This document shows, one piece after another, positions 44,024 to 52,981 of a DNA stretch of 63,392 nt (position 1 is its first letter; each line of letters starts with the position of its first letter). The notes under the pieces are model-generated. The model was given only the letters and a program-made list of their open reading frames with translations. It made no database searches and was not told the DNA's origin. A program made the position numbers and the translations under genes. The DNA comes from Rhizobium redzepovicii (GTDB lineage Bacteria; Pseudomonadota; Alphaproteobacteria; Rhizobiales; Rhizobiaceae): contig NZ_JAILYH010000028.1 in assembly GCF_019793435.1 (NCBI RefSeq), positions 1 through 63,392 on the forward strand, written 5' to 3'.

Positions 44024-44673
44024 TGCTTGCTAGAGACATCATGACGACCCCGTGACGACGCTCGACGAGGGACACAACGTCAGGGAAGCCGTCGAGATCG
44101 TCAACGCCAGCAAGATCGGCGCGGTGCCCGTCATCGATGGCGAAGGGCGGCTCACCGGCATCGTCACCGGGGAGACCTGCTGCGCCGGGTGGCGTCATCC
44201 TGGGCGAGACGGGCGGTACCGCATACGCGCGACCGCGAAGATGCACTGGCGGACTATGTGAAGGCCCGAAGCTGGCGCGTCAAGGACGTGATGTCGACGC
44301 CCGTCGTCAGCGCCGCCCCGAGCGCAACCGCGAGCCAGCTCGCAGAACTCCTGCAGGCCCACGACATCAAACACCGAACGGCAGACTCGCCGGCATAATC
44401 AGCCGTCACGACTTGATGCGAGCGCTTCTCGATGTTCGACGGCAGTGTACTGCTTCCGGCGACGAGGCCCTAGGGACGGCCGTTCGTGGCCGCCTGGAAA
44501 CCGAGTTCGAAATAAGGTTCCCCATCGTCAATGCGACCGTCTCCAACGGGGCAGTCACCCTGAGGGGAGAGGTCGAGACGGAGCTGGAATGCTCGGCGGC
44601 CAGGGTGGCGGCGGAAAGCATCCGCGGCGTCGGCGGCGTGGTAAACAACATCACCCTGGCTACCGCATGGTGA
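44024..44673 (+). pseudogene. CBS-CBS-BON protein broken by several frameshifts
   Basis: The start MLARDIMTTP hits TGA at 44053. One base later the frame continues VTTLDEGHNVREAVEIVNAS and VPVIDGEGRLTGIVT (first CBS). A second frame gives WRVKDVMSTPVVSAAPSATA (second CBS). A third gives GRLAGIISRHDLMRALLD and a BON domain (VNATVSNGAVTLRGEVETEL) to 44673. At least three indels are needed to rebuild the protein. Confidence 0.85.
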
Positions 44674-44712
44674 GCTCTCTCAAACTATGAAATCGTCCCT
44701 GGAGTTTCCGTC

Positions 44713-44856
44713 ATGTTTGTCAGGGTCATCGCAGACGCCGTCGTGTCGAGGCTTCTCCTCATCATCCTGATCCTCATGGTGGGGACGGTCGTGAGCGTCC
44801 TACTGGTGAGGCCATCCCACGACTCCCGAACCGGGCGCGTCGAGCGCTCTCTCTGA
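44713..44856 (+). CDS. Possible 47-aa single-span membrane peptide
   Basis: MFVRVIADAVVSRLLLIILI begins a strongly hydrophobic helix (about residues 12-31) followed by a polar tail ending RVERSL. It lies just after the CBS-BON relic. The hydrophobic pattern is clear but conservation is unknown. Confidence 0.4.
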   Translation: MFVRVIADAVVSRLLLIILILMVGTVVSVLLVRPSHDSRTGRVERSL

Positions 44857-44942
44857 CCCGTGAGTGCGCGATGAACATCTGGCCCTCCAGGATTTAATTG
44901 TCCGGCCGCGTCCCGCAAAAGACCGGAGGCGCGACGGATTCG

Positions 44943-45515
44943 ATGCTCTCCGAACTATTCGGCTTCATCTGGCTGATGGGAAGGCGTCATCAGGCGTTGG
45001 TCGCAGGGCTGTCCCTGGCTCTTTTCGTTATCGGCGCGGCGCCTCTCGAACTCCAGCGCCGGATCGTCAATGAGGCGACCGAGCAAGCGTCATACCGGTC
45101 TCTTCTCTTTCTCGTATCCCTCTATCTCGCGGTCGCAGTGTTGAAGGGCGCGATAAAATTCACCTCCAACCTCTAAAGAAGCTGGGTGGGCGAAAAAAGC
45201 ACGCTTTGGCTCGGGGCGCGCGTTCTGCATCGGGCCGAGACGCCGCCATCGGAATCCACGCTCGAGGGGGTTGAGCTGTCGATCATCTTTGCGGAAGCGG
45301 AACCGGTGGGCAGTTTCGTTGGGACCAGCATCTCCGAGCCGCTACTCCAGATCGGCATCCTTGTCACCGTGGGCGGTTATCTGATCTATCTCCAGCCGCT
45401 GATGAGGATGGCCGCCCGCAAAGCCGATCACCCGCTACAGCGCAATGAAACGCGCGGGCGCTCGGCTTTACTCCCTACCGTCACCTACGCCACGTACTGG
45501 GACACGATCCAGTAG
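44943..45515 (+). pseudogene. ABC exporter membrane-domain fragment with in-frame stop
   Basis: MLSELFGFIWLMGRRHQALV begins an ABC transporter transmembrane domain with helices VAGLSLALFVIGAAPLEL and LLFLVSLYLAVAVLKGAIKF. TAA at 45174-45176 interrupts, and the same frame resumes with SWVGEKSTLWLGARVLHRAE and on to QIGILVTVGGYLIYLQPLM. The nucleotide-binding domain is missing. Both a nonsense mutation and truncation are present. Confidence 0.75.
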
Positions 45516-45850
45516 AACGGCCACCTTTTCCCGCGTGCAAGTGGCCATATGGGGGTGGCGTAATAACCAGGCATACGCGAGGTCGGTATGGCAGGTTTGA
45601 TCTCTCCTTCCAGGTCGCTCGCGTCATAGATCGCGACGACGCCGGGCACCGAGAACGCATCGCCGACATCGATGTTCAGGATTCGGGCATGTGGCTGGTC
45701 GGAGCGTCGCAATGCGATATGCAACATACCGCGGCGCCATGTATCGACATACTGACCAACACCCGTCAGCAGACGTGGATCTTCGGTGCGCTTGTCCCGC
45801 TTGCCGACAAGTTTGGGCCGCAGCTCGACGGAATGGTCCTGCTGGCTCAT
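45485..45850 (-). pseudogene. Molybdopterin-binding subunit (CoxL/XDH type), 5' fragment
   Basis: Starts at 45850 with GKRDKRTEDPRLLTGVGQYV, the N-terminal signature of CO/xanthine dehydrogenase large subunits, followed by LHIALRRSDQPHARILNID. Homology fades after about 100 residues and the gene ends at 45485; the full subunit is near 780 residues. Its start overlaps the MBL gene stop (ATGA), so it once closed this operon. Confidence 0.8.
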
Positions 45851-46608
45851 TCGTAGAACTCCACACCCTTTCGCAACTCTTGCCATTGCGCGTCGTCGTG
45901 GCCGAAAATGATAGAAGCTCCCCGCTCCCGAAGAGCTTTCAGGCGAGCGAGTGCCTCTGCGGCGAGTTCGATGTTCCAAGTATTTCTCGGAGCGATACCG
46001 GTGTCGACGCTCGCCTGGAGCGGGGCAGCATCTGAAGCGAGTATAAATGAACCATCTTTTTCCAGCTCGACACGGGCGACGGTCATTCCGGGGGTATGAC
46101 CCGGCATGGGCAGCAAGACGATGCGCCCGTCGCCAAAGACGTCATGCTCGGCATTGAAGGTCTGGAAACCCTGGGGCTGGTCCCATTCTCCTCGAAGATA
46201 GCCTTGATTTTCTGCACCGCTTGCCGTGGCGGCCTGCGCCTCCGCTTCGTGGCAGAGGATCGTTGCGCGCCGAAAGTACGCGTTGCAGCCGCAATGATCG
46301 GGATGCAGATGTGAACAGATCACAACATCTATGTCCTCGGGATCGAGAGCAAGAGTCTTCAACTGATGAACGACCGTCCGCTCTGGCGAAAAGATCGGGG
46401 TCATAACCTTGCTTAACCCACCCCATCGCGCGCCTGGATCGATGGCGGCCTCTGGATTGCATCCGCTATCGAACAGCGCGTTGCCTTGGGGATGGCGCAT
46501 CAGGGTGGCGTGAACCGGCAATTCAATCGCTTCTTCCTTCAGCGCCCCAGGGACGTAAATGGACCGGCGCATACGAAGCCGGCCGGCCTCGAGAAAATGC
46601 ATCTTCAT
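45847..46608 (-). CDS. MBL-fold metallo-hydrolase, N-acyl homoserine lactonase-like
   Basis: A 253-aa metallo-beta-lactamase-fold enzyme. Zinc site HLHPDHCG (His100, His102, Asp104, His105), a second-site His in MPGHTPGMTV, a bridging Asp in ILASDAAP, and a late FGHDD His. This HxHxDH pattern and length fit the AHL-lactonase group (AttM/AiiA-like), which open acyl-homoserine lactone rings; other lactones are possible. It is intact, yet lies inside a decayed molybdenum hydroxylase operon: coxS-like ends 4 bp into it and coxL-like begins in its stop. Confidence 0.85.
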   Translation of the reverse strand: MKMHFLEAGRLRMRRSIYVPGALKEEAIELPVHATLMRHPQGNALFDSGCNPEAAIDPGARWGGLSKVMTPIFSPERTVVHQLKTLALDPEDIDVVICSHLHPDHCGCNAYFRRATILCHEAEAQAATASGAENQGYLRGEWDQPQGFQTFNAEHDVFGDGRIVLLPMPGHTPGMTVARVELEKDGSFILASDAAPLQASVDTGIAPRNTWNIELAAEALARLKALRERGASIIFGHDDAQWQELRKGVEFYE

Positions 46609-47079
46609 CTTAAAGGTCCTCTCTTGCTAGCCAGTTCGCGGACGGCGTTGACGATGTTTTCATAGCCCGTACAACGACAGATGTTTCCTGAGAGCGCTTC
46701 CCTGATCTTATCATCGGTTTCCAGCGGATGGTGGCGAAGAAGGTCGATGATCGCCAACGATGAAACTGGGCCTACAAATTCGCATTGCAGGCCATGATGC
46801 TGGCGGAACGCTTCTTGGATTCGTCCGAGTATCGACGCTTCCCTGGCCATGGTTTCGATTTCGCTCCCGTCTGCCTGCACTGCAAGCATCAGACAGGAGC
46901 GTGCGCTCCTTCCATCGAGAATGACGGTGCAGGCACCGCAAACGCCATGTTCGCACCCGACATGGGTTCCGGTCAGGCAAAGGATCCTGGCGCAGGAAGT
47001 GGCTCAGCAGCGTTCGTGCTTCGATCGTGCGCGTCATATACGCTTCGTTGACGCTGACGGTGATCGTCTTCTCACTCAT
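46605..47079 (-). pseudogene. 2Fe-2S subunit (CoxS type), frameshifted and missing a cluster Cys
   Basis: The start MSEKTITVSVNEAY is in frame to FLRQD near 46990. A one-base slip then moves the conserved HVGCEHGVCGACTVILDG into another frame that runs to 46605. The second cluster region reads HHGLQCEFVGP where the family has GLQCGFCTPG, so one ligand Cys is replaced; ICRCTGYENIV is kept. Both the slip and the Cys loss argue that it is non-functional. Confidence 0.85.
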
Positions 47080-47790
47080 CTTGCTTGAAGCCTTTCGTGG
47101 TTCGCGCGGCTCCAGGCGGCGCGAAGGGCCCGTTTGGCAAGGACGCCTGAGAGATGCCTGCGGTAATCTGCAGAGGCATGGATATCCGTGTTGGGCGTGA
47201 GGATTCCAGCCAGGCGATCCGCCACCGTATCGAGAACCGGCTCGGAAACATCCGTCCCCTCGATGATGCCCTCGATCTCTTCAAGCCGCAGCGGGGTTTC
47301 ACCAACGCCCATCATGCCAACGCGAACGTCAGACGCCCTGCCATCTACACAATGCAGCGTCGTCGCAAAGCAAGCGAGTGCGAAGTCCCCGTGGCGTTTT
47401 GCAAACTCCTCAAATCCCCATCCGGCATCCGGTCTCATCGCGTCGAGCTCGACGCGAATTACAAACTCGTCCGGTTCCAACGAGTTGACCAGCGATCCGA
47501 CAAAAAAATCGGCTGCAGGTATTTCGCGTCTGCCGCGCTGAGAGGAGGCGATGACCGTCCCACCGAGGAACCGTGTCATCATCGGCATCTCGGTCGCTGG
47601 ATCCGCATGCGCGACGCTGCCGCCGAAGGTGCCGCGGTTGCGCACGGTCATATGGGTGACGTGATGCATCGCCTCATGCACGATCGGCAAGTGTTGGCGG
47701 ATGATCGGGTCTGTCGCGGTCATGTGATGGCGTACCGTCGGCGCCGATTCTCACCCGATCTCCGTGCAGTTCGATCCGATCTCCATGAAC
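47076..47790 (-). pseudogene. FAD-binding subunit (CoxM type), N-terminally truncated
   Basis: An open frame 47723-47076 encodes the second half of the FAD domain (TVRNRGTFGGSVAHADPATE, the FAD-binding GGS loop) and the C-terminal CO_deh_flav domain. Upstream, DRVRIGA in a different frame precedes RHHMTATDPI, so one indel plus loss of about the first 80 residues is implied. The 5' break adjoins IS66-derived sequence at 47799, suggesting insertion and deletion destroyed the gene. Confidence 0.8.
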
Positions 47791-47798
47791 CGAAGTTA

Positions 47799-48062
47799 CT
47801 ACGCGCGGCGCCCAAAATCCCGCGGCCCTGCTCGGATGGATACGATCTCTCTGAGCAGTTCGAGGTTCTCGCCGGTCATGGTGGCCACGTCTTCGATCGT
47901 GCAGATATGCATCGAACGAGCCATCAGGCGGCCTTTTGCGCAGTGGAGACCGTCGGAAGCATATTCCACGGCAACAGGTCTTCAAGCCTATCTACCGGTT
48001 AATCTTTGATCTGGGTTAGGACGTCCGTGAGGTAGCTCTCGGGGTTGCGGCCATGCAGTTTG
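47799..48062 (-). pseudogene. IS66 remnant: transposase C-terminus plus accessory ORF
   Basis: From 48062 the minus strand reads KLHGRNPESYLTDVLTQIKD, then TAA (47999-48001), then RLEDLLPWN: the IS66 transposase tail with a nonsense mutation. The transposase stop overlaps an ATG at 47924 that opens MARSMHICTIEDVATMTGEN, the start of the small ORF that follows tnpC in rhizobial IS66 elements; it is cut short at 47799. Confidence 0.7.
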
Positions 48063-48151
48063 TCCGTTCCAATGATGGTCAAGATATTAGCGTTGCGCTA
48101 TCCCGTTCGTAATTTGCATCGTGTAAGTCTTCACTCCTGATGCTCGTTCTC

Positions 48152-48177
48152 GGGCCGCGCCACGCAACGCGCGGCCC
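48152..48177 (+). terminator. Rho-independent terminator upstream of the avidin gene
   Basis: GGGCCGCGC pairs with GCGCGGCCC around an 8-nt loop, followed by GTCTTTCGGTTTTCTC. It points in the avidin direction but precedes that gene, so it insulates it from upstream transcription or ends a transcript I cannot see. Confidence 0.7.
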
Positions 48178-48292
48178 GTCTTTCGGTTTTCTCAACCCGG
48201 GAAATTGCTACTCGGATTGATTGATTATTACGAGTTTATATGCAACCTTCGGTACGATCGCCGACGGTCGGCGCACATCAGGAGGAAAAACC

Positions 48293-48760
48293 ATGATCCG
48301 TACTAATGCAGTTGCAGCACTTGTGTTTGCTGTAGCAACCTCAGCTCTTGCTTTCGATGCAAGCAACTTCAAGGATTTTTCAAGCATCGCATCGGCTTCC
48401 AGCAGTTGGCAGAACCAGTCCGGCTCGACGATGATCATTCAAGTCGACTCGTTCGGAAACGTCTCCGGCCAATATGTAAACAGAGCCCAGGGCACCGGAT
48501 GCCAGAACTCGCCCTATCCGCTAACAGGAAGGGTAAACGGGACGTTCATCGCATTTTCGGTCGGCTGGAACAATTCGACGGAGAACTGCAATTCCGCAAC
48601 CGGATGGACCGGCTACGCACAGGTCAACGGCAACAACACTGAGATAGTCACGAGCTGGAACCTCGCTTACGAAGGCGGCTCCGGTCCGGCCATTGAGCAA
48701 GGACAAGACACTTTCCAGTACGTGCCGACGACTGAGAACAAAAGCCTCTTGAAGGATTAA
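48293..48760 (+). CDS. Rhizavidin-type avidin, secreted biotin-binding protein
   Basis: A 155-aa avidin-family protein. The signal peptide is MIRTNAVAALVFAVATSALA, with cleavage probably just after it so that the mature protein starts near FDASNF. The beta-barrel shows the family marks SSWQNQSGSTMIIQ (strand 1 with the biotin-contact Asn/Ser), PLTGRVNGTFIAFSVGW, and CNSATGWTGYAQV, plus a late DTFQYVP. Two Cys (GTGCQN and ENCNSA) can form the disulfide reported for rhizavidin. As I recall it, the sequence equals the R. etli protein, a dimeric avidin. The ATG at 48293 follows a strong AGGAGG; an in-frame start at 48221 is sometimes used in annotation. Its role may be biotin capture or antibiosis. 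Confidence 0.93.
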   Translation: MIRTNAVAALVFAVATSALAFDASNFKDFSSIASASSSWQNQSGSTMIIQVDSFGNVSGQYVNRAQGTGCQNSPYPLTGRVNGTFIAFSVGWNNSTENCNSATGWTGYAQVNGNNTEIVTSWNLAYEGGSGPAIEQGQDTFQYVPTTENKSLLKD

Positions 48761-48863
48761 TCTCCTCTGCCCTGCCGGCGCTGGCCCGTCAGAGATTGTG
48801 GAGCAAGAATTCATCGAATATGGCCAAAGGCTTAGACGAAGCTGCTTTCCCTGCCGAATAAAA

Positions 48864-48889
48864 GCGCCGCGTGCTCGTCCGCGCGGCGC
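48864..48889 (-). terminator. GC-rich hairpin between avidin gene and IS66 debris
   Basis: GCGCCGCG and CGCGGCGC form an 8-bp stem with a 10-nt loop. On the minus strand it is followed by TTTTATT, a usable U-tract; on the plus strand the tract is poor. It lies about 100 bp after the avidin stop. Confidence 0.5.
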
Positions 48890-48978
48890 AAATCCTTATT
48901 TGATGAGTTCAATGCGGCCAAAACGGCAAGCTTTCCGGACAAAAGTAAGCATCCGAGGATGCGCCGCCTTGGGGCAAA

Positions 48979-49187
48979 CGCGGCGATCTGATCAAGGTCG
49001 TTTGGCACGATGGCCAGGGGGCCTGCCTGTTCACGAAAAAATTGGAGCGAGGAAGGTTTATCTAGCGTGACGGCCAGGGCGCTTGTCTGTTCACGAAGAA
49101 GCTGGAGCGCGGCCGCTTCATCTGGCCGTCAGCCGCTGACGGCACGGTGGTGATCACACCGGCGCAGCTCGGTTATCTGCTCGAAGG
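48979..49187 (+). pseudogene. IS66 tnpB (Orf2) fragment with 60-bp internal tandem repeat
   Basis: The frame reads RGDLIKVVWHDGQGACLFTK, then KLERGRFI and TAG; it then repeats DGQGACLFTKKLERGRFIW and continues to GTVVITPAQLGYLLEG. The 60-bp copies (49009-49068 and 49069-49128) stay in frame and encode the same residues with mostly third-position differences; the first ends in TAG where Trp is expected. Likely a junction of two different IS66 tnpB genes. Confidence 0.7.
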
Positions 49188-49204
49188 TCTACAGAAATAT
49201 CCCT

Positions 49205-49405
49205 GCTTGTGAGTCTGACGAATCATCACCGGACAAGATCGAGGTGCTGGATCCGAGCCATCCGTTATTTGGACGCTCCTTTAATGTGATCCGTGAGGTG
49301 GGACGTAGAGGCGGCAACTTCGCGCCGTCGTATGAGGTTGAACATCGTGGTGGATCGACCTTGCTGATACCCGTGTCTGCGACACAGGGATATGTCGAAG
49401 CCTGA
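49205..49405 (+). pseudogene. DUF5372-like fragment
   Basis: After the tnpB fragment the same strand encodes KIEVLDPSHPLFGRSFNVIR and SYEVEHRGGSTLLIPVSATQ, ending in TGA at 49405. This resembles the small DUF5372-type proteins that accompany recombinase genes in rhizobia. No start codon precedes the conserved part, so it appears 5'-truncated. Confidence 0.45.
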
Positions 49406-49499
49406 AATACTGACGCGCAAAGGACACCATTCGCCCAATTGTGAGGAGAAGGTTTTGCCAATCACTGTGCAACGCCTCCGCCTTGCAGCGGGCATCTAG

Positions 49500-49826
49500 G
49501 TAAAGGCACAGCGCAACAGATGGACACACGAACCTAGTTTGCTCAGCGCCGTACAACTTGCCGCCAGGCTCGATATTCCCGTCAATTGGATTTACGTTCA
49601 AATCAGGCGGAAGCGCCTGCTCATCGACCAGCAATCAACCGGAGCATATTTGTTCCAAAATTCCCCGGCGGTCGTCAACGCGGTTCGCGACCTTCGCAAC
49701 CGTACCATTCATCAACTCGATCTGAGAATCATTCAGCCTCACCAGGAGGGGCATCAACATCCGTTGTCGCTGGAGGGAATTGACTGGCGCGCACGGCAGG
49801 AAACCTGGCGCCCCAGCCGGGTTTGA
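49500..49826 (+). pseudogene. C-terminal fragment of a large serine recombinase
   Basis: The frame opens after a TAG with VKAQRNRWTHEPSLLSAVQL and AARLDIPVNWIYVQIRRKRL, the C-terminal helix-turn-helix tail of rhizobial recombinase family proteins, then YLFQNSPAVVNAVRDLRN. The catalytic domain is missing. Identification is by resemblance to that tail and is moderate. Confidence 0.5.
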
Positions 49827-49873
49827 CTGAATTTTTACATTGAGATTGTTGAGAAATCTGATTCAATGTCGTT

Positions 49874-50535
49874 ATGACATTGCCGCCGCTTACCCTGCCA
49901 TCGGACCTTGCCAGCGCTCATCCGGCGCTGCTGGCCGAACCTGCTGCGCGGCTGCAAGCTGAGGCGGAAGCGGCCAACGCGAAGGCGCGGCTGTCGAACA
50001 TTGAGGCGCTCAACGTGCATTTGCAGTTGCTGATCGGCAAGCTGGAGCGCGAGAAGCACGGGCCGCGCCGCGAGCGCACGCAGCGGCTGATCGATCAGTT
50101 GGAATTTGCAGCTCGAAGAGCTCGTGGCGTAGGCCGCCGAGGACGAACTGAGCGTCCAAGAGGCCGCGGCCAGAACGCAGTCCGTGCGCGCCTTCGCCCG
50201 CAAGCGTCCAGTGCGCAAGGCGTGGCCCAAAGACGTCGAGCGCGCACGCATCGTCATCGAAGCGCCGACGGCATGTGCCTGCTGTGGCGGCTCGCGGCTG
50301 TCGAAGCTGGGCGAGGACGTGACGGAAACGCTGGAGGATATCCCGCGCCGATTCAAGGTGATCGAGACGGTGCGCGAGAAATTTACCTGCCGCGATTGCG
50401 AGGCGATCAGTCAGGCTCCCGCACCGTTCCATGCGACGCCCGCGCGGCTTCATCGGCCCTCAGTTGCTGGCGACGATCGTGTTCGACAAGTTCGGGCAGC
50501 ACATCCCGCTGAACCGCCAGAGCACGCGGTTCAAA
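49874..50535 (+). pseudogene. IS66 transposase (TnpC) N-terminal half, frameshifted
   Basis: Starts ATGACATTGCCGCCG at 49874; the coiled region ARLSNIEALNVHLQLLIGKL and EREKHGPRRERTQRLIDQLE is in the first frame. After about 50105 the protein continues in another frame with SVRAFARKRPVRKAWPKDVE and the zinc-finger CACCGGSRLSKLGEDVTETL and FTCRDCEAISQAP. Another shift gives QLLATIVFDKFGQHIPLNRQ. It ends near 50535 before the DDE core. Confidence 0.85.
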
Positions 50536-50618
50536 TGTGAGGCATCGGTCCGTCGACCCAGACCCTGGCCGGTGAATGTTGATCCGAATGTCTTCGAGCT
50601 GCGGCAAATGCTGGAGCA

Positions 50619-51011
50619 TCACTGTCGCACGGCATACCAGGAGGCAACGTAGCCGGCTGCGGCGACCCCATGCGAATGCGGGACGTCGCGGACGATGCTA
50701 CCGACAATGGCGTCCCTTTGATCGACGCCATTCGGCCAGTTCGGCACGATGTAGCCGCGATAGCTGTAGATCCAGGTCTCGCCGGCCACATCGCCCTTTC
50801 CAGTGAATTGCAGCTCGACAGGGTCTCCCGGACGCACCGTACCGGTCAATTCCAGCGACCACCCGGGCCCACCAATGGTTCCGCCGACCTTGCGCCGAGC
50901 CAACTCGGTCAGCACCAGCGTTCCCTGGCCAAATTCCAGTGCATTGAAATCAACCGATAAATCGGGATTGTTGATCAGGCTGCGATAACTCCAAGTGCCA
51001 GTGAAGCTCAT
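50619..51011 (-). CDS. Small beta-rich protein paired with multicopper oxidase
   Basis: A 130-aa protein beginning MSFTGTWSYRSLINNPDLSV after a clear GGAGG. It looks like a compact beta-sandwich (GTLVLTELARRKVGGTIGGP, then WSLELTGTVRPGDPVELQFTG). No signal peptide or metal motif is evident. It lies 26 bp downstream of the multicopper oxidase gene on the same strand, so it is probably co-transcribed. Function unknown. Confidence 0.65.
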   Translation of the reverse strand: MSFTGTWSYRSLINNPDLSVDFNALEFGQGTLVLTELARRKVGGTIGGPGWSLELTGTVRPGDPVELQFTGKGDVAGETWIYSYRGYIVPNWPNGVDQRDAIVGSIVRDVPHSHGVAAAGYVASWYAVRQ

Positions 51012-51037
51012 AGTTCCTCCCAATGGCGATCGACGCC

Positions 51038-52981
51038 CTAATGATGGCCGGAAACGGTGCCACCCTGGCCGTCCGGCAGGGTGATCCTGATGTTCTGCAT
51101 CATGCCCTGGTCCTCATGATCGAGGATGTGGCAATGCAGAACGAACTCGCCGATATAGCGCTGGTAGTGCGTCCGCACGGTGATCGTGTAGCGCGCCGAC
51201 GGATCGGTGCCGGGATTCTTGATCCACAGCGTGTCCTTCCAGACATTTTTCAAGCCTGGATATTGCGGATCGCCGTCGTCATCGGCGCCAAGCGCGCTGA
51301 CATCGTTGCCGGCCGCATCGACAATTTTGATGATCTGAAACGGATTGACATGGATATGGAATGGGTGGCTGACGAAATCCGAGCGGAGCGTCCATTCGTC
51401 GACTCCGCTCAGCGGCAACGTCCGGTCGATGCGGTTGGGATCATAAGGTTTGCCGTCAACCTCGAAGAAGGTGGCACCCGGCTGTTTCACATCGATGTTA
51501 AACACCAGTTGCTGCTCGCCGGTGACCTCGCCCGCGTCGATGTCCGGATGGGGAATAAAGCTTGAGAGCGACATCTCGTTCTTGAGGTCATCGATAACCT
51601 TGCCGGCGACATTCTGTGACATCGTGCGCTCAGCCGCCGAAATCAGCCAATCCTGCAGATAGGTGCCGATCTCGCCATTGACGGCATGGCCGCCTACTGC
51701 AGTGACTATGCCGAGAAGCCGTCGGCTTGGAGCCTCCTGGTTGACGCTGGCCGCTGCCGGTGCGGCGCCATCGATGATGCAGTAGTCACCCGCTCCTGGC
51801 AACACCACCAGCGCGTCAACGCGGTAGCCCGGTTGCAGGATCGCTTGCTGCCGCATCTGCACCTGCGCCATTGTCAGCCCGTCCTGGGCCACCACCCCAT
51901 ACGGAATAGTATCCTTGCCGCAATTCTGATCGATCCATCTGTCGGTGTCCGCTGCCGCAAGCGTGCGGAACGCGGTCGTCCCGGTCTTGCGCCGGATTTC
52001 GAAATTGATGGTGTCGCGAACCCCGGCGTGTATCATCCGCCACCGCTCGACCGAGCCAGCCTCCGCTAATGCCAACTGACCAAGCACCTGGCCGTTGACG
52101 CTGGTGAAGCGGCCCGAAGCCGGCCAACTGCCAGGTCCGAACTGATCGTAGCTTTCGATGCCGCCCACCTGTCCTGGCTGGCAATCATAAGTGATGTCGC
52201 CATTGTTATCGGTGCAAGCATATTGAATCTGCTGTAGCACCAAAACCCGTTCGGCGATATCGGAGCCGCCCGGCTGCTTCAATAGGCGGTCGATATCGCC
52301 AGTCTCGGTCGGTGTCGGCATGCGATCGCCACGGATGATCAACGCCCCGGACATGCCACTCGACACCTGCAATGCGGTTGATCCGTGTAGGTGTGGGTGA
52401 TACCAGAAGGTGCCGGCGGGATGCTCAACGGCGATGTTGTATTCATATTGGAACGAAACGCCGGGACGGATTGAGATCAGCACATTATCGCCATTGCCAG
52501 ACGGATTTACCCAGAGACCGTGCGAATGCAGGTTGGTACCGTTGAAGCAATGGGGGGTATTGGCACTGCCACCGCCGATGCCGCAGGTGGAATCCTGAGG
52601 GAACAGGTTGTGAAGCGTTACCCGCACCGTCTGACCGGGCCGTAGATCGATGGTCGGTCCAACCAATGGCGTGTCGGCACCGGATAAGCCGGTCTGGCGG
52701 GCGTCTTGATAGCCGCGCAGTTTAACGTGGTCGTAGCGCGCCGTGGCCGGATTGTAGATCTGTCGGTCGAGATAGGTAGCGTTCATATCGAGCAGAACCT
52801 CGCCCGGAAATGTCTCCCGGCTTTGTTCGAAGGTTTTCAGCATCCCCTGGGATTTTGTGATAGGTTGCAGCATATAGGCCAGGGGGTTAGTCACGGCCCT
52901 GGCCTCTTGAGCGACTGCGAATAGCGCATGGGTGACCGAAAAAACGCTCGCCATACCGAAGATCGCAATTTTGTCAGACAC
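51038..52981 (-). CDS. Secreted multicopper oxidase
   Basis: About 647 aa. All four copper-binding blocks are present: NLHSHGLW, FWYHPHLHG, HPFHIHVNPFQ and HCHILDHEDQGMM, giving one type 1 and a trinuclear type 2/3 site; the enzyme oxidises a substrate and reduces O2 to water. The type 1 axial position appears to be Met (DQGMM). An N-terminal segment IAIFGMASVFSVTHALFAVA acts as signal. The start is uncertain: GTG at 52981 (or TTG at 52987) follows a GGGAGGG, while an ATG at 53047 lies upstream of it. Substrate could be metal ions, phenolics or bilirubin-like compounds. Confidence 0.9.
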   Translation of the reverse strand: MSDKIAIFGMASVFSVTHALFAVAQEARAVTNPLAYMLQPITKSQGMLKTFEQSRETFPGEVLLDMNATYLDRQIYNPATARYDHVKLRGYQDARQTGLSGADTPLVGPTIDLRPGQTVRVTLHNLFPQDSTCGIGGGSANTPHCFNGTNLHSHGLWVNPSGNGDNVLISIRPGVSFQYEYNIAVEHPAGTFWYHPHLHGSTALQVSSGMSGALIIRGDRMPTPTETGDIDRLLKQPGGSDIAERVLVLQQIQYACTDNNGDITYDCQPGQVGGIESYDQFGPGSWPASGRFTSVNGQVLGQLALAEAGSVERWRMIHAGVRDTINFEIRRKTGTTAFRTLAAADTDRWIDQNCGKDTIPYGVVAQDGLTMAQVQMRQQAILQPGYRVDALVVLPGAGDYCIIDGAAPAAASVNQEAPSRRLLGIVTAVGGHAVNGEIGTYLQDWLISAAERTMSQNVAGKVIDDLKNEMSLSSFIPHPDIDAGEVTGEQQLVFNIDVKQPGATFFEVDGKPYDPNRIDRTLPLSGVDEWTLRSDFVSHPFHIHVNPFQIIKIVDAAGNDVSALGADDDGDPQYPGLKNVWKDTLWIKNPGTDPSARYTITVRTHYQRYIGEFVLHCHILDHEDQGMMQNIRITLPDGQGGTVSGHH

